A stretch of 64,000 nt of DNA, from positions 1 through 64,000 of the forward strand of contig CAUUKX010000001.1 of assembly GCA_963545585.1 (NCBI GenBank). Reading direction: 5' to 3'. Below are positions 34,427 to 44,079 of this stretch, piece by piece; within the stretch, counting starts at the first letter, position 1, and each line of letters opens with the position of its first letter. The position numbers were made by a program, and so were the translations under genes. Below the pieces are notes generated by a model, which saw only the letters and a program-made list of their open reading frames with translations, was not told the DNA's origin and ran no database searches. The stretch comes from W11650 sp963545585 (GTDB lineage: Bacteria > Bacillota > Clostridia > Lachnospirales > Vallitaleaceae).

Positions 34427-35172
34427 TCCATATCCTCCTCAATCATAATTGAAAGCATGGCCAAAAACACCATACCGGCCGTTTCCGTCCTTAATACCCT
34501 TTTGCCCAAAGTAACTATCCGCTGATTTGCTAACTGCATCAGGCTTTGTGTTTCTTCCGGGGAAAAGCCGCCCTCCGGGCCAATTATACAGCCCACCCGC
34601 GCCGCTTTTTTAACCGCTCCGAGCGCCTGTCTGGTCGCAGCAATTCCCTCAGCCGCTTCATGCGGCACAAAAAAATCCTGATACTGCGCCGCCGCCATCA
34701 GTGCCTGCCGAAAAGAAATCGGCTGATGTACCACCGGTACGATATCCCGACCGGACTGCTTGGCTGCGCTTTCAGCAATCTTATTCCAGCGCTCTGTTTT
34801 TTTAGCGGCCGTTTTCGCATCTATCTTTGAAACACTGCGTTTCATGGCAACCGGATAAATATCGGAAACGCCTAATTCGACGCATTTCTGAATAATCCAT
34901 TCCATTTTTTCCTGCTTGGGCAAACCTTGAAATAAGCTGACCGAAACCGGCAATTCCACAAAGCTCCGCTGAATATCCTCAATCCGGCAAATAATTTCAG
35001 CATCACCGCTTTCTTCTATTATACAATAATAGTCCGTCCCTTGTCCATCTTTTATCAAAATTTCCTGCCCTTTTTTTAAACGCAGCACATGCCGGACATG
35101 ATGGCAGTTTTCACCCGTCAGACAAATCGTTGCCTCGCCGATTTGTTCCGGCTCCACAAAAAACTTATGCAT
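34411..35172 (-). CDS. rsmE: 16S rRNA m3U1498 methyltransferase RsmE
   Basis: 253 aa SPOUT-class enzyme that methylates U1498 of 16S rRNA. The N-terminal OB-type fold (ENCHHVRHVLRLKKGQ) precedes the knotted SAM-binding part (GCIIGPEGGFSPEE, then LGKRVLRTETAGM). It overlaps prmA by 8 nt and cheY by 16 nt, giving a compact operon. Confidence 0.95.
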   Translation of the reverse strand: MHKFFVEPEQIGEATICLTGENCHHVRHVLRLKKGQEILIKDGQGTDYYCIIEESGDAEIICRIEDIQRSFVELPVSVSLFQGLPKQEKMEWIIQKCVELGVSDIYPVAMKRSVSKIDAKTAAKKTERWNKIAESAAKQSGRDIVPVVHQPISFRQALMAAAQYQDFFVPHEAAEGIAATRQALGAVKKAARVGCIIGPEGGFSPEETQSLMQLANQRIVTLGKRVLRTETAGMVFLAMLSIMIEEDMEWQQR

Positions 35173-36073
35173 GCGCCGCCACCATCCGCCATTCCCCCTT
35201 TTCAGTGGTTTCTATGACTGTCAGCCCCGCCTCCGTCAAAGCGCACTGAACCATATCTGTTTTATCGGCAATAATCCCGGAAGTAATGAAGATTCCCTGC
35301 GGATTTAAAAATTTTTTTACATCTTTGGCCAAAAGACAAATCACATCCGCCAAAATATTGGCAACAACAATATCGTATGTTCCGCTCACGCCATCGGTTA
35401 AATTACCGGCCCTGACCTGGACCCGGCGGCTGACATCGTTATAGTCCACATTTTCCTTAGCGACCTTAACGGCATTTTCATCCAAATCTATCGCCAGCAC
35501 TTCAGCTGCGCCCAATTTGGCCGCAGCAATCGCCAAAATTCCCGAACCCGTGCCGACATCCAGCACATGATTGCCGGTTTTGCCATACTTTTCCAGCGCC
35601 CGCAGACAAAGCTCCGTCGTTTCATGCGTACCAGAGCCGAAGGCCATGCCCGGATCCAACCCGATATTGATGGCATAGCTTTCATCCGGCTGCTCCCAAA
35701 TCGGATAAATATAAATATGCTCGCCAGCCGCAAAGCCATGATAATACTGTTTCCAGTTATTGGCCCAATCCTCGTCCCGAACCGTCTCCTGCGCAAACAC
35801 TATTTTTTCACCCAAAAAAGGACGGAGAAATGCTTTGATTTCCTCCGCTTTGGCCGCGCTATTCTCCGGCAGATAAAAATCAACCGGAATCTCCTCCTGC
35901 TTTTGATTCCATTCTTCCGGCAAAATATCAACAAACATCGCTTGGCAGTCGGCCTCAGTCAGAGAGTGCTCGCCGACCTCTATGCCCTGCAAATAAGGAA
36001 TATCCGTCAGTACTGCCGTTACAATATCCAGTTTTTCCGCCGGAACAGCTACCGTATACTTAATCCAGTTCAT
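35165..36073 (-). CDS. prmA: Ribosomal protein L11 methyltransferase PrmA
   Basis: 302 aa SAM-dependent methyltransferase that trimethylates lysines of L11. Class I signatures are present: GMAFGSGTHETTELC, then HVLDVGTGSGILAIAAAKLGA, and VVANILADVI (NPP-like motif). It lies in the usual position after dnaJ with rsmE next. Confidence 0.95.
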   Translation of the reverse strand: MNWIKYTVAVPAEKLDIVTAVLTDIPYLQGIEVGEHSLTEADCQAMFVDILPEEWNQKQEEIPVDFYLPENSAAKAEEIKAFLRPFLGEKIVFAQETVRDEDWANNWKQYYHGFAAGEHIYIYPIWEQPDESYAINIGLDPGMAFGSGTHETTELCLRALEKYGKTGNHVLDVGTGSGILAIAAAKLGAAEVLAIDLDENAVKVAKENVDYNDVSRRVQVRAGNLTDGVSGTYDIVVANILADVICLLAKDVKKFLNPQGIFITSGIIADKTDMVQCALTEAGLTVIETTEKGEWRMVAAHA

Positions 36074-36131
36074 ATTTTTTCTCTTTCTGCCAATTCTCAG
36101 CTAATGTGCAGGCAAGCGAAACCAATAGATA

Positions 36132-36180
36132 ATTAAACTTGATATGCCCTTGAAGAACAAACTCTCCAAGCATATCAAGT
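36132..36180 (-). terminator. Hairpin after dnaJ, terminator-like
   Basis: ACTTGATATGC (36137-36147) pairs perfectly with GCATATCAAGT (36170-36180), with an inner CTTG/CAAG pairing. On the minus strand it is followed by TTTAATT, a weak T-run. It lies between dnaJ and prmA and may end the heat-shock transcript partly. Confidence 0.5.
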
Positions 36181-36208
36181 CTGATTATATCCTTGCCCAA
36201 GCTGTAAA

Positions 36209-37414
36209 TCAAGCATCCTCCTCGGAAAACATATTGTCAATTCCGTCTTTCATTTTATCAAAAAAGCCTTTTTTCTTGGTTTCCGGCTTTTTCGTATCCG
36301 CTTTTGGGCTTTCTGCTTTTGAGGCTGCTTTCTTGCCGCCTAAGCTTTCCTCTAACCTGCGCAGCAAATCTTTTTGCTCGGCGTTTAAGCCTTTCGGCGT
36401 TTGAACAACGACCGTAATATACTGGTCACCCCGCAGCCGGGAATTGTTCAAATACGGCACGCCCTTGCCCCGCAGCCGGAAACGAGTGCCGGTCTGCGTT
36501 CCGGCGCTCATCGGGTACGATACTTCACCCTCCAGCGTCGGCACAACCAGTTCATCGCCCAGCGCCGCTTGGGTAAAACTAATCGGCATGGTGTAATAAA
36601 TATCATTGCCGACCCGCTCAAACAGTGGTGACGGCTTGACATAAAGGGTCAACAAAATATCGCCGCGCGGCCCGCCGTTCAGCCCCGGCTCGCCCTTGCC
36701 CCGCAGCCGGATGGTCTGTCCGTCTTCAATTCCGGCCGGAATGGTAACGCTGATCCGTTTTTTAGTTTTGACATAACCACCGCCGCTACAGGTGTGGCAC
36801 TTTTCCTTGATGATCTTACCGCTGCCGCTACAGGCTGAACATGGCCGAACACTGGATACCGCTCCGAACATCGTCTGCTGATTATACCGAACTTGACCCG
36901 AACCTCCGCAAGTCGAACAGGTTTCCGGCTTCGTACCCGGTTTAGCACCCGAACCGCTGCAATGCGTACATTCTTCGGATACGGTCACATTCAAATCTTT
37001 TTCCACGCCAAAAACAGCTTCTTTAAACTCCAGCTCCAAGCTGGCTCGTAAAGAAGCTCCCTGCCGGGGGGCATTGGGATTGGAACGTCGGCCGCCGCCG
37101 AAAAAGTCGCCGAAGAAATCACCGAAAATATCACCCATATCCATACCGCCAAAGCCGCCGTACCCACCTGCACTGCCTGCCCCCTGCGAAAAAGCGGCAT
37201 GACCAAACTGGTCGTATTGCTTGCGCTTTTGCGGGTCATTCAGCACTTCGTACGCTTCGGTCGCTTCCCGGAACTTTTCTTCCGCCGCCTTATCATTTTG
37301 ATTGGTATCGGGATGATATTGCTTAGCCAGTTTCCGATATGCCTTTTTTAACTCTTTTTCATCTGCTGTTTTGCTTACACCCAGCACTTCATAATAATCT
37401 CTTTTATCTGCCAT
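36209..37414 (-). CDS. dnaJ: Chaperone DnaJ
   Basis: 401 aa from the ATG at 37414 (GAGGA site), the canonical [13 protein letters not shown] start; 23 upstream codons in frame are not part of the family. J domain with the HPD motif, a Gly/Phe-rich linker, four CxxCxGxG zinc repeats (about residues 145-215) and the client-binding C-terminal domain are all present, plus a Lys/Glu-rich tail. It stimulates the DnaK ATPase. It is third after grpE and dnaK in the CIRCE-controlled operon. Confidence 0.97.
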   Translation of the reverse strand: MADKRDYYEVLGVSKTADEKELKKAYRKLAKQYHPDTNQNDKAAEEKFREATEAYEVLNDPQKRKQYDQFGHAAFSQGAGSAGGYGGFGGMDMGDIFGDFFGDFFGGGRRSNPNAPRQGASLRASLELEFKEAVFGVEKDLNVTVSEECTHCSGSGAKPGTKPETCSTCGGSGQVRYNQQTMFGAVSSVRPCSACSGSGKIIKEKCHTCSGGGYVKTKKRISVTIPAGIEDGQTIRLRGKGEPGLNGGPRGDILLTLYVKPSPLFERVGNDIYYTMPISFTQAALGDELVVPTLEGEVSYPMSAGTQTGTRFRLRGKGVPYLNNSRLRGDQYITVVVQTPKGLNAEQKDLLRRLEESLGGKKAASKAESPKADTKKPETKKKGFFDKMKDGIDNMFSEEDA

Positions 37415-37439
37415 GATATCCTCTATTTCTAAGAACGCG

Positions 37440-37515
37440 AAAGGGGCTGCCGGCTCAATCACAAAACGGTAGCTTAAAACCACCGTTTCGGCTCGCCGTA
37501 TGGCAAAGCCCCTTT
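37440..37515. other. Nested stem-loop in the dnaK-dnaJ gap
   Basis: AAAGGGGCT (37440-37448) and AGCCCCTTT (37507-37515) are 9-bp arms enclosing an inner hairpin AAACGGT/ACCGTTT. It ends about 25 nt before the dnaJ start, with no T-run, and could be a processing or attenuating element that sets the DnaK:DnaJ ratio (inference). The rest of the 250-bp gap is unremarkable. Confidence 0.5.
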
Positions 37516-37664
37516 ACTCAACAGTCCTTTTCTTTGCTTATCTATGCTTTCCTGCTGCTGCCGCTTAAAACCTGTTTTCCCGTTTGCTTACTGTTTACAG
37601 CATTTTCCGCGCCGCAGTAGCCTGTCGGCGCAGAAAATCGAAATCATATGATAAGTTTCATTCT

Positions 37665-39560
<1,896 letters not shown>

Positions 39561-39715
39561 CTACGTTTTAAAATCATTTTATTCTGCTCCTGCGGAGCAA
39601 TCTATTTGAGCAATCCGGCCTCTTTCGTTTGGAAACCGGAAAGTTTGACTGCCACTATTTTCCAAAGGTAATTCTTGCCCGTTACAGTCACTGAAAATAA
39701 AATCCATCCGGCAGT

Positions 39716-40297
39716 TTAATTGGCTACTTTGACCACACTGTGGCGGACTACCTTGTCCTTATACAAATAACCTTTTTGATAAACTTCGGAAACAATATTT
39801 TCTCCGAAATCCGGGTTTTCCTCATGACTGATGGCACTGTGCAGGTCGTGGTTAAACTCCTGTCCTAAGGCATCAATTTCTTTGACCCCAAGATTTGCCA
39901 GCACATCCAGCAGTTTTTTATATACCATTTCCATGCCGGTAATGACACCGTCCTTTTGCTCCGGCAAATGGGCAAATGCTCGGTCAAAGTCATCCAAAAT
40001 CGGCAAAAGCGCTTCGATAACCGCCGCTTCGCCTTTTTCCTGCATCATCTCTTTTTCTTTCAGCGAACGCTTGCGGTAATTATCAAACTCCGCCAACATT
40101 CGGCGATAGGCGTCTTCCTTTTCGCTGTTCTCCTGCATCAGTCTGGCAATTTCAGCCTTGGCCAGTTCTTCGGCTGTCGGTTCTGACTGCTCTGCCGCCG
40201 CCGCACTTTCTGTGGTTTCCGGTTCTGTCGTCTCGGCCGCTGTTTTTTCCTCTGTTTCCACCGCTTTTATTTCTTCGTTAAATTCCTGTTTTTCCAT
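39716..40297 (-). CDS. grpE: Nucleotide exchange factor GrpE
   Basis: 193 aa with a long Ala/Glu-rich coiled-coil N-terminus, then the GrpE core (FDNYRKRSLKEKE; LLPILDDFDRA; GVKEIDALGQEFNHDLH; HSVVKVAN). It releases ADP from DnaK. Middle of the HrcA regulon operon. Confidence 0.97.
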   Translation of the reverse strand: MEKQEFNEEIKAVETEEKTAAETTEPETTESAAAAEQSEPTAEELAKAEIARLMQENSEKEDAYRRMLAEFDNYRKRSLKEKEMMQEKGEAAVIEALLPILDDFDRAFAHLPEQKDGVITGMEMVYKKLLDVLANLGVKEIDALGQEFNHDLHSAISHEENPDFGENIVSEVYQKGYLYKDKVVRHSVVKVAN

Positions 40298-40432
40298 TCT
40301 TACCCGCTCTCGCTTTCCTTTCTTGCCGCTTTCTCATGCCCGGATTTTTGAGTTTGCCCGCCTTGTTTTCCTTCAAAGGCACAGCCCTTTCCCCAGTCAA
40401 ACCCTGCCGCCAAACCAAACAAACATCCATCG

Positions 40433-41473
40433 CTACCGCCGGGAAAGCTGCGTCAGCAGCTCATCAATGTCTTTAATCAGCACCCGCAGATTGGAAATCG
40501 TATTTTCATAATCCATCCGCTTCGGCCCGATAATCGCTATTGCTCCCGCTTTTTCTCCATTGATATGGTAGCTGGTAGTAATCAAACTCAGGTCTTTTAA
40601 GTCCTGAATATTATTTTCTTCGCCAATGACAATCTTAACATTGCCATCGTCGCTTTCAAAGGTCGTATTGATGATATCCTCTAAAATTTCCTCCTGCTCC
40701 AGTGCCCGCATAATCGATGATGCCTTGCCGACATCCTGAAACTCCGGCAGCTTCATCATATTCGATGCCCCGTAGGTGAAAATATCCGCTTCATCCATTT
40801 GCTGAATGGCTCGGAAGATAACATCCAGTACTTCCGCCATAATTCTTTGTTCCTGACCGTCATTGCCTTTGATCCGATGGATACAGTTTAAATCAATATC
40901 CTCTAAACTCATGCCCCGCAGTTCCTGATTAATGCAAATCGACAATCGGGTCAGAAGCTCTTGATTAACCGGCTGCTCCAAATGAATCAACTGATCCTTG
41001 ACCTGATTTCTTTCCGCCACCACGATGACCAGTAAATCCTGACTGCTGACCTCAACCAGCTGAATGTTGCGGATTCGGGTTTTCTTATATTGCGGTGTAC
41101 TGACCAGAGTAGCGTAATTGGTTTCCTCCGCCAGCCTCTTGGCAATGGATTTGAGCAAATCCTCAATCCGACCGGCACTGGCTTTTAATTCCTCCAGATA
41201 TGCCAATTTCCGATACTCGGATTTTTGCAGCTGCATAACCATATCAACATACAGCCGATAGCCCTTATCCGAGGGAATCCGCCCGGCCGAAGCATGCGGC
41301 TGAATAATAAAACCAAGCTCCTCCAAATCACTCATTTCATTGCGAATCGTCGCCGGTGAAACACCTAAATTATACTGTTTTGAAATCGTCCTTGAGCCGA
41401 CCGGCAAAGCAGTTTCAAAGTAATTATTAATAATGGCTTTCAATATTTCCTGCTTACGCTCATCCAGCTTCAT
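40433..41473 (-). CDS. hrcA: Heat-inducible transcription repressor HrcA
   Basis: 346 aa. N-terminal winged helix (GSRTISKQYNLGVSPATIRNEM), the conserved HASAGRIPSDKGYRLYVD segment, and a C-terminal sensing domain. It binds the CIRCE operator found directly upstream at 41499-41525, so it controls its own operon (hrcA-grpE-dnaK-dnaJ). Confidence 0.97.
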   Translation of the reverse strand: MKLDERKQEILKAIINNYFETALPVGSRTISKQYNLGVSPATIRNEMSDLEELGFIIQPHASAGRIPSDKGYRLYVDMVMQLQKSEYRKLAYLEELKASAGRIEDLLKSIAKRLAEETNYATLVSTPQYKKTRIRNIQLVEVSSQDLLVIVVAERNQVKDQLIHLEQPVNQELLTRLSICINQELRGMSLEDIDLNCIHRIKGNDGQEQRIMAEVLDVIFRAIQQMDEADIFTYGASNMMKLPEFQDVGKASSIMRALEQEEILEDIINTTFESDDGNVKIVIGEENNIQDLKDLSLITTSYHINGEKAGAIAIIGPKRMDYENTISNLRVLIKDIDELLTQLSRR

Positions 41474-41498
41474 CTTCGATTCCCCCTTTCCGGTTTTG

Positions 41499-41525
41499 TT
41501 AGCACTCGATTAATCAGAGTGCTAA
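41499..41525 (-). promoter_or_regulatory. CIRCE operator
   Basis: TTAGCACTC, nine nt, GAGTGCTAA: a perfect CIRCE element, 26 nt before the hrcA start and just downstream of its -10 box. It binds HrcA and represses the chaperone operon at normal temperature. Confidence 0.98.
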
Positions 41526-41534
41526 CATATTCAT

Positions 41535-41563
41535 ATAATATATAAAAAAAAGAGCTTTGTCAA
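41535..41563 (-). promoter_or_regulatory. Sigma-A promoter of the hrcA operon
   Basis: On the minus strand TTGACA (41558-41563) and TATTAT (41535-41540) are separated by 17 bp, with the CIRCE element immediately downstream. A poly-T stretch lies in the spacer. Confidence 0.85.
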
Positions 41564-41590
41564 GCCCTTTCCCAAGGTTTTATACTTTGT

Positions 41591-41610
41591 TTACAGTTCA
41601 GGCAAGCAGA
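41591..41610. repeat. Copy of the TTACAGTTCAGGCAAGC repeat end
   Basis: TTACAGTTCAGGCAAGCAGA matches the end of the element at 6233-6386 exactly and 31695-31713 closely; TATACTTTGT precedes it, as in the 6233 element. It lies in the 144-bp gap between the hrcA promoter and the phage amidase, near the left prophage border. Confidence 0.5.
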
Positions 41611-41707
41611 AAGTTATGCATGATACTGCTCGGGAAAGCTTGGTCAACACTGAATAAGTACAAATTCATAACACATTTTTATAGAAGAAATTATATCGCA
41701 TTATCTT

Positions 41708-42427
41708 TTATCTGTCCATAATAACCACCACCTTATTCTTGCTGTCCCATTCAACAACCTTGTCAAACACTTTCTCAGCCAGTTCTCGAATACTCACATA
41801 GTTCCTGTTGTCAATCACCTGTCCAGCCAGTTCGCACATCTGGCCATTGTAATTGACTTTGACGACATTCTTTTTCGCTTCGTCTACCAGCTTTGCGATT
41901 CCATCTGTAAACTCCTGCCAGTCATTAGGGCGGGCTAAAATCTTGCGAGGGCAAAACTTCCCGCTCCAATCCTGATGTTTGAACACTTTCAAGTGCGGAT
42001 AAGTCAAAAGTAAGGCTGTATTGAGTTTCTGCGCATTTTCTTCCGCCTTTTCATAGTTTCGGTTCTCGCAAATCTCAATAGCAATCGTCTTGCGATTTCC
42101 GTTCCCACTCCCATCCCCGGCGTGATAACAAAACTCATCCAGCGGCACACACTGCGTGATGCTGTCATCATCGACAAATAGATGAACCGATACATAGGCA
42201 CTGTCGGCGTTCTCCACATTTTGCAAATACCTTGCATGGGCTTCATCGCCTGCCGTAGGTGCGGTGTTTGCCGTGTTGTGATTAGTAATACCGATAACCT
42301 CTTTCATCTTGACCAGTGTCCGCACATTCGCTTTGCCCTTTGGCTGCACGATAGCCAATTTTACCGGGATTCCGTCAATCTCGCTATCTTGAATGATTCC
42401 TTGTATAATCGTCAATGGCCGAATCAT
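41708..42427 (-). CDS. Phage endolysin: N-acetylmuramoyl-L-alanine amidase
   Basis: 239 aa. Amidase_2 zinc-amidase domain (GITNHNTAN, SVHLFVDDDSITQCVPL, YHAGDGSGN, KHQDWSGKFCPRKIL) followed by a short copper-amine-oxidase-type stalk-like wall-binding domain (YNGQMCELAGQVIDNRNYVSI). It cuts the lactyl-amide bond of peptidoglycan at the end of the phage cycle. It is the last gene of the late operon, adjacent to the holin. Confidence 0.9.
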   Translation of the reverse strand: MIRPLTIIQGIIQDSEIDGIPVKLAIVQPKGKANVRTLVKMKEVIGITNHNTANTAPTAGDEAHARYLQNVENADSAYVSVHLFVDDDSITQCVPLDEFCYHAGDGSGNGNRKTIAIEICENRNYEKAEENAQKLNTALLLTYPHLKVFKHQDWSGKFCPRKILARPNDWQEFTDGIAKLVDEAKKNVVKVNYNGQMCELAGQVIDNRNYVSIRELAEKVFDKVVEWDSKNKVVVIMDR

Positions 42428-42637
42428 TTAATCGCCTTCTTTCACTTCCGGCAATCCTGCTACGGAAGTAAGCATAGACAGTACACCCGCCAAGACAGAT
42501 GCACTAACTACCATACGCCAATCCACTGCCCCCAAGACTGCCGCTGTTCCGATGGTAGCGACTGCGGTCTGGGCAACGGTCTTAATTGCCCGCACTGCTG
42601 CCGCCTCAAGCCATTTTGCTGTAAATACTTTCTTCAT
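42428..42637 (-). CDS. Phage holin
   Basis: 69 aa with two hydrophobic stretches (about 17-41 and 46-60), a cytoplasmic positive N-terminus and an acidic C-terminus: the general holin layout, r1t-like. It would permeabilise the membrane for the amidase encoded next to it (1-nt spacing). Confidence 0.8.
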   Translation of the reverse strand: MKKVFTAKWLEAAAVRAIKTVAQTAVATIGTAAVLGAVDWRMVVSASVLAGVLSMLTSVAGLPEVKEGD

Positions 42638-42651
42638 ACCTTTAATCCTCC

Positions 42652-42903
42652 TTATAAACTGATTTTGATATTCTCTTGTTTCTTATATGCGTCAAAATAC
42701 AATTCGCCCTTGTCCCCGTTATGCGTAACTTCGTAATACATACCGTTTGAAATCGTTGTGCTTAACAGTGCTTTATTGTTTTGCAGTGTCTTGCATACCC
42801 AGACTACATATGTATCTTCCTTTGTAATCTTCGTGTCAAAATGATCATTGTGGTATGCGACTACTTTCTCCTTACAAAGTTCTTGAAATTCATCATTTCC
42901 CAT
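42652..42903 (-). CDS. DUF6275 family phage protein
   Basis: 83 aa. The segment VYVVWVCKTLQNNKALLST-type (DTYVVWVCKTLQNNKALLST) is typical of DUF6275, small proteins found beside the lysis genes of siphoviruses of Bacillota. It is soluble and its function is unknown to me. RBS AAGGAGG precedes the ATG. Confidence 0.75.
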   Translation of the reverse strand: MGNDEFQELCKEKVVAYHNDHFDTKITKEDTYVVWVCKTLQNNKALLSTTISNGMYYEVTHNGDKGELYFDAYKKQENIKISL

Positions 42904-42917
42904 ACCTTTAATCCTCC

Positions 42918-43133
42918 TTATTCTACTACTTCCCAGTCATCCGAAAACAACTCAACTACTGTTTCCTTCCAAGGAACACACCCGAAACGACTTTGCACAT
43001 ACAAATAGGGATGTGTCATTTTGCTATGCTCGTCAGGGATCTGTGCCCGAATTTTTACATCTTCTTTCCATTGCGGCAATCTCATTGCCCCATCCCCTTT
43101 TTTGATTTTGTCAAACGCCTGTCCAAATGTCAT
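42918..43133 (-). CDS. DUF2829/Tad2-like protein, candidate anti-Thoeris
   Basis: 71 aa. The start MTFGQAFDKIKKGDGAMRL, the middle SKMTHPYLYVQSRFG and VPWKETVVELFSDDWEVVE match DUF2829. Members of this family named Tad2 bind and sequester the gcADPR messenger of the Thoeris defence system; whether this particular protein does so is inferred. It lies among the lysis-cassette genes, 14 nt from the DUF6275 gene, with RBS AGGAGGA. Confidence 0.72.
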   Translation of the reverse strand: MTFGQAFDKIKKGDGAMRLPQWKEDVKIRAQIPDEHSKMTHPYLYVQSRFGCVPWKETVVELFSDDWEVVE

Positions 43134-43137
43134 TTTC

Positions 43138-43563
43138 TCAATCCTCCTTTATATTCATCTCGTTTATTTCCGGCTCGTACTTATGCTTCACAAGGCCATT
43201 CCCGCCAAGCTCATAGTAAATTACTAAATTAGCATGAAAGTTCTCCAGCTGCCGCCTTGTAATATACCCCTGCTGCTTTGCTGAATTATAGCAGACAAAA
43301 AGCTTATCCCTGATACTTCCCAGCTTATATTCCTTGTCCCGCTGAATATGGCCGTCAATCTTCTCTGTTAATCTATCAATGCTGCTTTGATTTTTCTTTA
43401 TCATCGCAAACAGCGCTTCTTTTTCCTGCTGCTTGTCATGAAAGCCGGTCGCTGCCTTATAAAAACGCTCTACGACTTTATATAGGCCATACAGGGCGCA
43501 GCAAAACACAATCACCTGTTCCACGCTGAAATGCCCAAAAACATTAACTAACTCTTTCACCAT
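43138..43563 (-). CDS. Small membrane-anchored phage protein with coiled coil
   Basis: 141 aa with one N-terminal hydrophobic segment (about 13-30) and a helical, charged remainder including a likely coiled coil. Similar proteins occur near the tail-lysis border of siphoviruses of Bacillota, but the role is unknown. It precedes the DUF2829 gene by 4 nt. Confidence 0.65.
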   Translation of the reverse strand: MVKELVNVFGHFSVEQVIVFCCALYGLYKVVERFYKAATGFHDKQQEKEALFAMIKKNQSSIDRLTEKIDGHIQRDKEYKLGSIRDKLFVCYNSAKQQGYITRRQLENFHANLVIYYELGGNGLVKHKYEPEINEMNIKED

Positions 43564-43604
43564 TCACCACCTTTGATTGGGCAGCCGTAGCCGCCCCTTG
43601 CTCC

Positions 43605-43736
43605 TTAGCCCTCTGTCGCCAGTTCCGGTAATCCCAATTCTTCCAAAGCCGCCTTGACCCTCGGCTTAATCTTTGGATTTAGATTCTTAAACTCCCGCTT
43701 TCCCTCAATAATCAGGTAAGCATATACCAATGCCAT
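43605..43736 (-). CDS. Small CD1375-like phage protein
   Basis: 43 aa from the ATG at 43736 (GGAGGAGG site). The sequence ALVYAYLIIEGKREFKNLNP, then PRVKAALEELGLPEL resembles the CD1375 family of tiny proteins encoded after tail fibre genes. The longer 78-codon frame starts inside the upstream gene and is not supported. Function unknown. Confidence 0.7.
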   Translation of the reverse strand: MALVYAYLIIEGKREFKNLNPKIKPRVKAALEELGLPELATEG

Positions 43737-43797
43737 GCTTTTCACCTCCTCCCTGAATAAAATATTTATGAGAAACAAGAAAACCCTGTCTTTCATA

Positions 43798-44067
43798 TTA
43801 CTTTCCCTCGTAGACTTCCACAATGGCCTCCATAGCCGCATCCGCTTTCTTGTCGATACTGTCTAACTTTTCTTCCATCGTCAAAGGTCTTGATTCTTCA
43901 CGCAGGACAATTTGCTGCGTTTTAGCATCCCAATACTCGACATAGTTTGTTCCCGGCTTTGGGTTCTCTGGCAATGCGGGCCTTTCCACTTCGGTCTTGA
44001 TTAGTTCGACCGTGGTCGGCTGATAGTCGATTACTCGCCCTGTTTCATCAATTAAAAATGCATACAT
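43798..44067 (-). CDS. Phage protein next to the tail fibre, function unknown
   Basis: 89 aa, MYAFLIDETGRVIDYQPTT start, with a Glu-rich helical C-terminal half. Position directly after the tail fibre gene and before the CD1375-like gene suggests a tail or assembly function; no motif supports a sharper call. Confidence 0.6.
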   Translation of the reverse strand: MYAFLIDETGRVIDYQPTTVELIKTEVERPALPENPKPGTNYVEYWDAKTQQIVLREESRPLTMEEKLDSIDKKADAAMEAIVEVYEGK

Positions 44068-44079
44068 TTGGTTTATCTC

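Noticed and set aside
36209..37483. DnaJ starting 23 codons upstream
   Set aside because: The extension lies in the stem-loop region and has no family character; the canonical start [13 protein letters not shown] has its own GAGGA site.
41571..41707. Prophage attachment site
   Set aside because: The left border must be near, but no direct repeat with another part of the window and no tRNA end is visible, so no att site can be called.
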